Below, one piece after another: positions 12,688-22,045 of a stretch of DNA of 64,000 nt. Below the pieces are notes generated by a model. The model did not search any database. It had not been told where the DNA came from and saw nothing but the letters and a program-made list of their open reading frames with translations. The stretch comes from Bisporella sp. PMI_857 (Eukaryota > Ascomycota > Leotiomycetes > Helotiales > Helotiaceae), in contig JAJSPD010000089.1 of NCBI GenBank assembly GCA_021307315.1, forward strand, positions 1-64,000. The letters run 5' to 3'. The position numbers were made by a program, and so were the translations under genes. The stretch's first letter is position 1. The number at the start of each line of letters is the position of its first letter.

Positions 12688-13656
12688 TCACTGTTGGAGT
12701 AGTCGTACCCCTGCCTTGAATCCATTTTCCCGCGCCAAGTCAATAGGCTTTCGGCCTTTAGTGTCCGCCTTGTCACGATCCGCGCCATTATCAAGAAGAA
12801 ATTTGAGAGTCTCTTCGCATTTTCCCTCTACAGCGCGATGCAGAGCAGTGCCGAGCCCATTACAGGCCCAGATCCTGTGCACGTCGGGAAGAAACTCAAG
12901 TTCCAGTTGGTTAATGGGGAACCCCGCCTCGTGAATAAGGTACGCCATAATTTCGAGGCGGCCGGGTTCGGCGCCGAGAGCGGCATTTTGCAGCGCGTCT
13001 GTTTTGGCGTAGTCAACGCCGTACTGTCGCAGCATCTTAACGACCGACAGCGACGCCCAATTCGCTGCCATACTCGCGACGTCGTGGTTTTGTGCTAACG
13101 TTCGACCGACGGGGTCAGCGCCGTGATCTAAACACCACCGGACCTGGTCTTCCGACTCGAGCACTTCTCTATAGAAGCAGAATCAGTACCAAGCTCGTAA
13201 AACAAAAAATAGTTATAGCATAGTCAGCGATAAAACGCACTTAAGTATAGGAAATGTGTTATTGCTTAATACGGCTTCATTGATATTCCAGCCTTTCTTT
13301 AGAAACAGCTCCAGAACACCCCATTGATTGTTCTTCAAAGCAGTCCTTACAGCTGTGGGATATACGACGCAGCCGCGTTGTTCCATCAAATACTTGGCGA
13401 TGTCCACTTGTCCCGCCGCGGCGGCAGCAGTAAGCACCCTGTGCAGGACAACTGCCTTGATATCTGGGACGTCGTCGCGGGCTTCGAGAGTAAAGGTCTC
13501 AAGCATATCGACGGTTGCCCACTCCATACTTTTGACGGCATCCCATTTTCGCATGGCGTATTTGAAGTTGTCTACATTTCCAGCAGCAGCGAGTGCCTTG
13601 AGGTCCTCCAAAACAGTTTCACCGTTTGGCACATGAGTCCAAAATTGAGCGAGCAT
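12688..13656 (-). CDS. Ankyrin-repeat protein
   Basis: Two exons, 13656-13241 and 13168-12688, are split by a 72-bp intron (donor gtgcgt, acceptor ctatag). Together they give 298 aa in frame. The protein is alpha-helical with degenerate ankyrin units: AAAGQVDIAKYLMEQRG at about 75-92, NNQWGVLELFLKKGWNIN at about 108-125, AANWASLSVVKMLRQYGVDY in the middle, and one canonical unit near the C-terminus with GTALHRAVEGKC, LKFLLDNGADRDKADTKG and KPIDLAREN. No signal peptide, transmembrane segment or catalytic domain is visible, so it is presumably a cytosolic or nuclear protein-binding scaffold. Stand-alone ankyrin proteins like this are abundant in accessory regions of Pezizomycotina, often beside HET genes; a partner cannot be inferred here. 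The start is the first ATG of the open frame. Confidence 0.8.
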
Positions 13657-15301
13657 GTTTAGCTGCAGATGACTATAATGTGCGTAAAGATTTGGAAAGT
13701 TTCAAGTTGAGAAATCAATTCTGGTCGTTCATCCGTGTCGACGTTAGCAGCGCGTGTTGGGGTGCGTCTCACAGGAGTATAGACAGAAGGAATGAGATTA
13801 CTTCGTGAGAAAAGTATACAAGTGTACAAGTCAATCTGGCAGTGAGAACATACGTTTATGATGAATTCTGAAGTACGGCGTTTAGCGTCTATTAGCCGCC
13901 CTTCCGAATTTAGCATCCATTTATTACGGTCAGCCCCAGCCCCGCGACCACTTCAAAGCCACCAGAACCCAACGTGCTAAACTTTGGAGCGTGCTCGCGT
14001 GCTGAATGCCTAAAATCCTGACCAGATGGACGTGCCCGCGTGGTGTGCACTCTTTCCAATTTCCCTTTCTATCCTTCAGTGGAGGAGAATTGTCCCCCGT
14101 TCCCGGCTCCCCCAGCTCTTCCACAGAGGCGACTGGCGAAGTCGCTAAAAATAATCAGCCGCGATATCTTGTTTGTTCCTATATGCGGTGCTCCTTAAAA
14201 AAATTATACCATGATTGAATAATGGCTCAGCATTCGCATCGAAGCAAGGTTGGTGGTTTGTCGCGATAGCTCTTTGAATTTCCTCATTTCCCTAGGCGAA
14301 CCAACCAGCAAGTGTAAGTACTCGTGCGCACGAACCGATAACACAAATCGCAGTTTTCGCGAGATATTGTTAAAGACATGTCCGCACTTTTCGCGGGCTT
14401 CTTTGAAAAATATTGCGAGGATCCCTGATTAGAGTTTCAATCCCTTAGGTTTCCGAGGAGCGTCGTAAATTCTTCGTAAGTTTATCTTCGCCAAATGATT
14501 CTTTGAGCGTTGAAGGAGCAATGAAGCGTTTGTCTCGAGAGGGTTTGTATTACACCCGAAATGTTTTACGTAGGTGTGCGCAATAGTGTAAACATATTTA
14601 AAGCTCGTGTACGGGACCCAATCATGTAAAAAACCTCCTGCGCCTTCGCTTAATTGCTGGAATACGGAGGAGCAGGGCTTGGCGGCATGTCTCTTTTAAC
14701 CTTTATTTCTATTTGCAATTACCTGTTACAGTTTCTTGGAGATGGTTCTCAGATGAATCCTCCCAAACCGCGGAGCAGCGTATAAGCCGTCCAATCTAAA
14801 GATCTTCCGGGGCTGATATGGCTCAATCCTGTTTTGTTCCGAGTTCAATTGCGGATACCACCTTGAAGTAACTGAATCCATTATGGCACTCGCAACCTGT
14901 CGCATATGTCGTATTGCACATCCTCTTAGCCCTCAGGTGGAAGGCTTTACAATATGAGCACTTCCCTTTAATCCTGCTGTGGCGTAGAGGCTGACCATAT
15001 CTTCCTGTAGATTCGTATTGTACCATTCTACACAGACTCCATACAAGATGAGATTTTTCACTTGGTTGGAGTCCTATCTAGAGGAATATATAAAGCTTGT
15101 GGCCGTTTAGTATTTGATTCTAATCTATATCACACAGCATTCACATCTTACAGCATTATAACAGATCTCGACTATTACACTTCGCAGACTTCAAATAACA
15201 TCTTATATCGGTAAAGCAAATACCGAGCTCACCAGTCCCTTTCTTTTTATAACTAGAATTCCTTTTCTTTTCTCTAAGAACTTACTTAAAAATCCATCAC
15301 T
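13657..15301. other. Intergenic; promoter of the downstream secreted-protein gene
   Basis: No gene called. A 67-codon minus ORF (15026-14823) has a cysteine pattern (KCSYCKAFHLRAKRMCNTTY) that could be a zinc-binding tail of a dead transposase, but this is weak. A TATA-like atatataaagc lies at about 15087-15097, some 200 bp before the next start. Confidence 0.4.
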
Positions 15302-15992
15302 ATGAGCACTATTTCCAAGCCTAGCGGTATGGCCAGATTCCTGACCACGCTGTTTGCATTGGTCATGATCTTCGGCCTCTCTGCTGCAGTCCCTACACCA
15401 GTCGAGTAAGTGGTCTAACCCATGTAGTAATGTGAGATTTCCCGCTGACCTAAGTATTAGCGACGTCATTGAGAGTAGGAACAACGAGCTGGAAGCCCGC
15501 GGCAACACTCAGAGCGGCATGGCAGGTGCAACGCTTACCACCATGGGCAACACCGACTTCCGTGCGCTCACGACGGCTAAAGGCAGTAAGTACGGGTCTT
15601 ATGGATTCGACTCTTGTCTGGGCGTTTTGATTATCGGCAACAACGGCGCTATCATCGGTCACTATGCCGCTACCGACAATGATATCCGCGATACCCGGTG
15701 GCAAATGAACCCAAAGCGGGCTGCTGCCGTTATCCCTACTCTCTTCAACAGCAACCGTGCTTCACTCACACCCGGCCTTAAGACTTACGTCTACGCCCAA
15801 ATTAACGCCGACGGGACATACGTGTTTCCCCAGTTGGTAGCCGATCTAGTCAATATTGTCCAGACAGCTACTGGCGTAGCGCCTAAAGTTAAGATGTATA
15901 AAAAGACCACGTCTAGCAGGAGTACTAACGGAGGCGGTTTCATCGTCGAAGTCAAGTCCAAGGCTCCGCACGGTGTCTCTTGGGAATCATAA
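15302..15992 (+). CDS. Small secreted protein of unknown function
   Basis: Two exons, 15302-15405 and 15461-15992, are separated by a 55-bp intron with GTAAGT donor and TTAG acceptor; 636 nt give 211 aa. The N-terminus is basic then hydrophobic (FLTTLFALVMIFGLSAAVP), a clear secretion signal. The mature part contains YGFDSCLGVLIIGNNGAIIG, HYAATDNDIRD and a later PKVKMYKKTTSS stretch, with a single cysteine in the mature region. I have a sense of having seen this YGFDSCLG block in unnamed secreted proteins of other ascomycetes but cannot name a family. No enzymatic motif is visible. The TATA-like box upstream and the clean splice suggest a live gene. It may act outside the cell or at the host surface; that is inference from the signal peptide only. 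Confidence 0.8.
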
Positions 15993-16692
15993 ACATCTAA
16001 GAACGCAGTTTCCTTGTGGTGAAAAGAAAAAGCGCTTGCAGGTGTCCGTCTTTGGTATACTGGTTTGCTTGGGAGTTAAGGAGTTATCTGTTTGGCAAAA
16101 GGTGATTGTATCTGATTTACTATCCTGCGGGAGTGGGAGGGTTGAAGGACATAGCAGGTGTTACTGATCCCTCTGACAATAGTACTCTTTCGGAATTGTA
16201 TATAAGAGGCATCTGCCCCCAGTCTGTAGCAATTTAAGTCGTGCCTTCCAAGATTTTATGAGAACGCAGCGACCATAGTATTCGGACAATGCTGAGCCAG
16301 GGTGCATTTCCCGCCACCTAATCTCCTCCCGACCAAGGGGGTAAGGCACGGGTCAGTCAACCGTAAAGTGTGAACCGTAAAATGTGTTTCGTCCCCTCGT
16401 GGCCGCCCTTCTATGGCGCTGCCTCTCCTCTTTGCAAAACTGTGCTAGAGAAATAGAGAGAACGAAAAGCCTTTTTTTAAGAGCAATAAGCAGCATCTTT
16501 GTCCACCTGCCAGAGCAGTGTTCCCATTAGTATTTCTCGAGATATATCGACCCCTAATATCAATACTATACACCATGCAATATAAGATTTCAATTTTGTA
16601 TACGCACCACGGCAAATTTTGCAATTTTATATTATATTATACTGTACTGCGATATACTATAATACTAACTTTAAATGAAGCTATTCCCAAGT
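15993..16692. other. Intergenic, AT-rich to the right
   Basis: Probable 3' UTR of the secreted-protein gene, then AT-rich sequence with runs of tata and atta from 16550. Nothing else seen. Confidence 0.5.
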
Positions 16693-16864
16693 TGTCACAT
16701 TTCGCATTTAGTAAGCACGTAACTTTCTGCAGCCGAGTTTTCAAAGCTTTCCGTGTATATATAGCCTGCTTTTTTCGAGCTTTTTTATCTTTTTTAGTTT
16801 AAGATTCTTGTATAATACTACCGTTGCTTTTTGTATCTATAAATTTACCGCGAGTGTCGTAACA
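16693..16864 (+). repeat. Solo LTR, family C (172 bp)
   Basis: It begins TGTCACATTT and ends GTCGTAACA, with an internal tatatatagcctgct promoter-like block and a ttagtttaagattcttgt block. These same blocks, in the same order, recur at 17833-18009 (inverted), 38175-38348 (inverted), 46598-46771 and about 47127-47293. Length, TG...CA ends and recurrence support a solo LTR. No target-site duplication was found. Confidence 0.6.
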
Positions 16865-17603
16865 GTTTTAGCTGCAAAACTGCATTTCGGCTATCTAACT
16901 GGCTTTGACACAGTATTTAGTATTATTGCCAATATAATATGAGATTCAATTTCTATACTAACATTAGCGTAGTATCAAAAGGTTGATCTCATATGACTCG
17001 AGACTCGATATTACTAAATACAGCGATACTAATGGGCACACTGTGCCAGAGTAACGAATATTCTTCTGCATTCAATGCGGCTACTGCCTTCAGGCGCGGC
17101 GCGACATCGGGGTCCTTTACCTGTGGCAGCACCCTAAGGTGGTTTCCGCAATGGACACAGCCCTGAATCCATTTATTTCACTATACAAATTCTGCTGGGC
17201 GGTCGGAAAACCAGGGGCAGAGTCCATTTATTCTAAAACCACCATTAGCGCTACTAACAAGTCGTAGGAAAAAAGATACAAGTAATTCATATACGTTAAC
17301 TTTAATAGTATCAATGGTATATACCACGCCGCACTTTGGGTCAAAATGGGCGATTCCGAGGCTGCCGCCATAAGAAGAAGGCGGTCACTAATCTTTGGCC
17401 AGTCAGGTGCTGCGACATCACGTGCTAGGGGGCAATAAGGGCTAGGTCTCGGCACGTAAGGGTATGTGTAGGAGGCTTGGGGCGCAATAGAAAGGGTAGA
17501 GACTAGTTTTCGTATCAATGAGAGCTGATTTGTGCCACACTACTCCAGCGCCTTACATTGCGCCTACTGTCACGAATACAAACCAAAGAGCGAGTAAAAG
17601 CTG

Positions 17604-17776
17604 TGTTGGTAAGGAATCGGCTTACGTAACGTAGGCCAAGGAGCTAGAATATCGATTCCCCATATATTTGCAGCTGTAGGTAATATCATCATCCGTATCA
17701 CTCCTGTATTCTATCGCCATAATACCCTCGCAGATCCCCCAATAGGCGTTCAAGTTAAGAGATCCACTTCCTGTCA
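17604..17776 (+). repeat. Solo LTR, family A (173 bp)
   Basis: TGTTGG...CTGTCA ends. It aligns along its whole length with 44493-44665, which is also 173 bp. Shared blocks include ggagctagaa, ttccccatatattt, taggtaata and gagatccactt. Divergence is high and no matching flanks are visible, so it is old. Confidence 0.65.
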
Positions 17777-17832
17777 GCGTTAGCATGTCCCATATTCCAC
17801 ATGTTCCGGTAGTTCACGTGACCGATTGTACA

Positions 17833-18009
17833 TGTCACGATACGCGCTGTGCATCTACAGATACAGTATGCAACAGTATTATAATACAAGAGAATCTAAA
17901 GCTAAGGAAGGAAGATGAACTCGAGGAGAGCAGGCCATATATACGCGAGGGACTCTGAGAGCTCGGCTAGTATAGGTCACGTGTGCTCCCGAGGTAGCAA
18001 TATATGTCA
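17833..18009 (-). repeat. Solo LTR, family C (inverted copy)
   Basis: It begins TGTCACGATACG and ends ATGTCA on the plus strand. The inside matches the 38175-38348 copy over ctcgaggagagcagg, then a tata tract, ctctgagagc and a gtgctcc block. It reads as a family C LTR in minus orientation. Confidence 0.6.
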
Positions 18010-18611
18010 TCAAGAATCTAGGAATTAAACAAAGGATCCACTGGCTTAAAGCGTTATTAGGGGTCACAAAAGAGCATTTAGTTGACAGTGTTCACTTCGA
18101 CAAAAAATACTCCTTTTAATAAGCAAATGGCAAAAAAGGTACTATTTTAGGGTGTTAACGGCGCTGCTTTCTGCAGCCAACTTGCCAGAGTTACGCGCTG
18201 CCCTAAAGGCGTATTGCCTTAAACCAAGAGCGGCATGACCCTTGGCAACTAGGAATAGCGTGGACATCAACAATTCTGTAAACCGAGAACCTGATTGTTG
18301 AGCACGACGCTTCCTATTTAATAGGTGGAAAGTGAGGGGAAAATCCCAAAAATCTAATATAGTAATTGGTGGAAGAACCTCAGACGGCAGCCCCCTGTTG
18401 CCTAGAACCCCTTGCTCCCCCCTTTCACATCCCAGTACCAACTCTTGTAAAAGACCCTTGCACGGCCTCATTCTTATGAGTATTTAGTGAATTGGGGAGA
18501 GGGGAGAAGCACATATAAACCCTATCTCCCATAGCAATTCCCCGGACTTTTTCCTTACTCCGTATACTACCACTTCACCAGTTCCTTGCACAGCCAACAG
18601 CTTCTAGCAAC
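18010..18611. other. Promoter region of the Dal5-type permease
   Basis: No gene. A TATA-like catataaaccc lies near 18511, about 100 bp before the start codon, followed by a pyrimidine-rich leader (cactccgtatactaccacttc) typical of a fungal transcription start. Confidence 0.5.
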
Positions 18612-20327
18612 ATGACGTCGACAGAGGAGAAGACGGAAGCCATTCAAGAGGAGCATATATCCACTAGTACTGCTAGCGATCTCAATAACAATGCCGACTT
18701 AGCTGTTGCTTTTGAAGAAGGCAAGGAACCCGGCCTGAGCAACGCTCATCTCTGCACCGTTGCCGACAGCAAACGTATCCTTCGCAGGACGGACATTTAC
18801 ATGCTCTCACTTCTCTGCATGGTTTATTTCCTCCAATCAGCAGACAAAGGAATTATTGGCTTGACAGCGGTCTACGGATTAAAGCAAGACGCGCATCTAA
18901 AGGGCAACGACTATGCTAACATTGGTAACATTGGTTACTATGCACAGCTCGGTGTCCAGCCTTTGGCTGCATGGATTCTTGTCAAGGCACGATATCGCCA
19001 AGTCCTTCCTGTCATAATTACTTGCTGGGGAATTTCAGTCGCTGGTGGTCTTGCCGGGTCGCGAAACTACACTGGTCTCATGGTTTCTAGGTTCTTCCTC
19101 GGTGCTTTTGAGGCCGCTGTCATTCCTCTCTTCTCGATCATCACCATTGCCTTCTACAGGCGATCGGAGCAGCCTTTCCGGGTTGCGTGCTGGTACAGTT
19201 GCTATGGTCTCAGCACATTTCTCAGCTCTCCTATAGTCTACGGCTTTGGTCGTGTACATTCCCACACGCTCCACCGATACCAGGTGGTTTACCTCTTCTT
19301 TGGACTTTTCACTATTGCCATTGGCATTGTCACATACTGGTGGGCACATGACAGTCCTGGGGAGGCTCGCTACCTGACACCTGAGGACCGCCTTAAGGCC
19401 ATTGATCGATTGAAGGCCAACCAGCAGGGTATCGTTGCCCATAACTTCAACTGGAAGCACGTAAGGGAGGCCTTTACTGAGTCAAAATATTGGCTATATA
19501 TGAGTATGTGTCGCCAATCTGCATAGTAATGCTGAATGCTTATACTTCGTGCCTTAGTCATGGTTATCAGCGTTAATGCTGGTGCTTCAGTCTCTTCGGT
19601 CTTCGGTTCCATTATTCTTCAAAGCTTAGCTGGCTTTACACCTGATCAGGCTGTGCTTCTTAACATGCCATTCGGGGCTCTTCAAATCTTATCCATCCTC
19701 CTCGCTTCATGGTTGGCGTACCGTTTCAAGCGCAAATCACCCTTCGTGCTTGCACTCGTTACCATTGTCATTATCGGAGTTGCTCTAATGGTTGCTCTTC
19801 CCAAGACAAAAGCAAATAAGGGCGGTCTTCTCGTCGGCTACTACCTGATTGCTTTTGTTTTCGCCCTCAACCCTTTACTGATCTCCTGGATTGGTAGTAA
19901 TTGCGCTGGACAGACCAAAAAGGCGATATACTACACCTCTTTTAACGCGGGAAATTCTATTGGCAACATCATCACACCTTATATCTTCAATTCCAAGTTT
20001 GCCCCACAGTATGTAAGTTGTTCCGCCGGTCCATAGTACTGACACCTGCAAGCTTTTGAACTGACGGCAAGCGATTAGGTTACTGCTCTCAAAGGCATCT
20101 TGGCTATCTGGTGTATCTTGTGGGGCGTTGTCATTGCTCAGGTCTTTCTCATTAGATGGATGCAAAAGAAGAAGAAAGATCAACGTGAAGCAGCCGGCCT
20201 CCCCAGAGATATTGTCGACCACTCAATGAGCGAGCAGTTCCATGAGGCTGGTTCCGAGATTCACAGCGAGAATGGTCTTCAAGACATGACGGATAGGGAG
20301 AATCTTTACTTTCAATACCTGCTGTAA
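18612..20327 (+). CDS. MFS permease of the Dal5/allantoate (anion:cation symporter) family
   Basis: Three exons, 18612-19503, 19558-20012 and 20079-20327, sum to 1596 nt and 531 aa, normal for this family. After an acidic N-terminus the core begins RRTDIYMLSLLCMVYFLQSADKG, the family entry into TM1. ADKGIIGLTAVYGLKQD and later GLMVSRFFLGAFEAAVIPLF carry the conserved RFFLGxxEA signature. The central loop holds LTPEDRLKAIDRLKANQQG. The C-terminal half shows IYYTSFNAGNSIGNIITPYIF. The tail contains KKKKDQREAAGLP and ends LTDREN-like (MTDRENLYFQYLL). Such permeases import carboxylates, allantoate, ureidosuccinate or vitamins with protons; the substrate cannot be assigned. Both introns are phase-consistent, with no breaks, so it is probably functional. 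It is the last intact gene before the transposon block. Confidence 0.88.
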
Positions 20328-20481
20328 TTATGTTTACAGGCGGGGAAATGTGGCGTAGCGCCCACTATCTATATAGCACTAGAAGGCATAGATCTAATGT
20401 GATCAACGGAAAGTAGGTTTTAGGTAGCTTAGTTTCCTTATTATTTATTACAAAGGGGTGACTAAGCGAATGACTGAATTT

Positions 20482-21622
20482 GGTTCCAATACATGTACCC
20501 CAGGGGTAAGTTAATAATTCTGACTAAGCGCAACGCGTACCCCACAAAGCCTGTAAACACAGTGTGACCAGCCCTAGAACACACTGTGACCAGCCTGTAC
20601 GTACAGCGCAACTAGCTTGTACACACACAATTACAGGCCTGTAAAGTGTTTAACATATTTGTAAAGACCTGTAAAAATACTTGTAAACTTCAAATTAGTT
20701 TTACAAAATATATATTTTTCATTTTTGAACAATAATAATAGTGTTTTGCTCAAGATTTAATTAACTTGTAAAGCTGGTTTTAAAAACAATATGTAACGTA
20801 GTTCACAAGCGAATGTCCCACACAAGCGAATGTCCCACACAAGCGAATGTCCCAAAATTTTTACATACAAAATTCGTCTGTGCACACCTTGTAAGCTTTT
20901 TTATTATAAGAAATAAAATTTTAAAATTTTATAAACTTATATTCAACTTTAATTTAAACAATGATTTTAAGTTTTAAATAATTTAAATAAGTAGTTATTG
21001 AGTAATTAAAATTTAGAAGCTTTTAGCAGCCTGAAATATAACTTTTTAAAATAACTTAATAAGTACTTATTTAAAATAACTAAAATTGAAAATTATTATT
21101 TAAATTAAAGTAAAATATAAGAATTTCAAATTATTAAGCTTTTAGATTTATAATAAAAAAGTTATAAATTTTTTACAAGGTTTGCACAGACTAATTTTGT
21201 ATGCAAAAGTGCCAAGAAATTTTGGGACATTCACTTGTGTGGGACATTCGCTTGTGAACTACGTTAGTTTTAGTAATAGTAACATTCGAAAAAAGTCGGC
21301 AGTTAAAAGTAGTATTAGTAATAGTAACAGTAATAGTAATAATAGTAGTAACTTTAATACTAACAGTACATTTTTAAAAGAATGCAGTAGCATAAGTATA
21401 CAAGCAAAAAACAAAGTTATTCAAGCTTTAGTTGTATTACAAGTTAGTTGAGCTGTGTTTACAGGCTGGTCGCAATGTGTTTTAGGGCTGGCCACGCTGT
21501 GTTTTAGGGCTGGTCACACTGTGTTTTAGGGCTGGTCACGCTGTGTCTACAGGCTTGGTGGGGGTACAGTCGCGCTTAGTCAGAATTATTAACTTACCCC
21601 TGGGGTACATGTATTGGAACCC
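20482..21622. mobile_element. Foldback-like TIR element with long inverted arms, carrying an inserted MITE
   Basis: The left arm starts at 20482 (ggttccaatacatgtacccc). Its reverse complement ends at about 21622. Pairing continues through aagttaataattctgactaagcgc, then more loosely over roughly 120-170 bp of subterminal repeats. These repeats are copies of a 21-22 bp unit (gggctggtcacactgtgtttta), four of them in the right arm at about 21465-21550. The right end is followed by a second, slightly different copy of the last 30 bp (21624-21653). No transposase ORF is present, so it is non-autonomous. An Asn/Ser-coding agtaat repeat (about 21300-21370) lies inside. Confidence 0.65.
20796..21264 (+). 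mobile_element. MITE copy 1 (469 bp, TA target duplication)
   Basis: It is bounded by TA on both sides (20794-20795, 21265-21266) with perfect terminal inverted ends ACGTAGTTCACAAGCGAATG. The interior is extremely AT-rich and non-coding. It matches 38387-38838 in inverted orientation almost base for base. It differs mainly by one extra 17-bp unit (cacaagcgaatgtccca), three units here against two there. TA duplication and TIRs indicate mobilisation by a Tc1/mariner-type transposase. Confidence 0.85.
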
Positions 21623-21658
21623 AACTTACCCCAGGGGTACGTGTATTGGAACCCCCTT

Positions 21659-21845
21659 TGATAGAACGAGAAATACACAATGATATTCAGAAGGTATTGG
21701 GGATGCCGTTCAGGCTCTCTATTGTTGTCTATATGTGTGTGATCATACAAAATTGTAGAACTGTGCGTGTGTGAAAAGTCTTCCGCGCTAGCGTTCCCCA
21801 CTTAGTCAGGGACATGTCAGCTACCTAGATTCTCAAATCCTGACA
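21659..21845 (-). repeat. 3' LTR of the copia element
   Basis: 187 bp with TG...CA ends on the plus strand; identical to 26408-26594 by eye. Directly inside it (21846-21854) lies ctccccctag, which on the minus strand is a purine run ending AGGGGGAG, the expected polypurine tract. Confidence 0.95.
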
Positions 21846-22045
21846 CTCCCCCTAGGTGACAGGTCTCCTTGCTTCACCTGTAGCTCTCCTGAATAGAATA
21901 GAATAGGCTGTTGATTCAGGCCTCATTAACTCCTGCAACAATAGCACCTGCGTACGTATTGTAGTGCCTACGTCTCCTGTGGAGTTCAGCACTCTATGGG
22001 CTATGACCTTCCATATTGCAGTACAAGAGTACCCTCTAACCAGTT

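Noticed and set aside
20298..20315. The Dal5-type permease tail encodes ENLYFQ, the recognition core of a plant-virus protease
   Set aside because: The family tail naturally reads DREN-L plus aromatic residues; this is a chance match, not an engineered tag.
20800..20855. Three regular 17-bp repeats look like a tiny CRISPR array
   Set aside because: They are adjacent terminal units of a TA-flanked MITE in a eukaryotic genome; there are no spacers.
21182..21451. 89-codon ORF rich in Asn and Ser
   Set aside because: Arises from an agtaat simple repeat inside the foldback element; no start context or homology.
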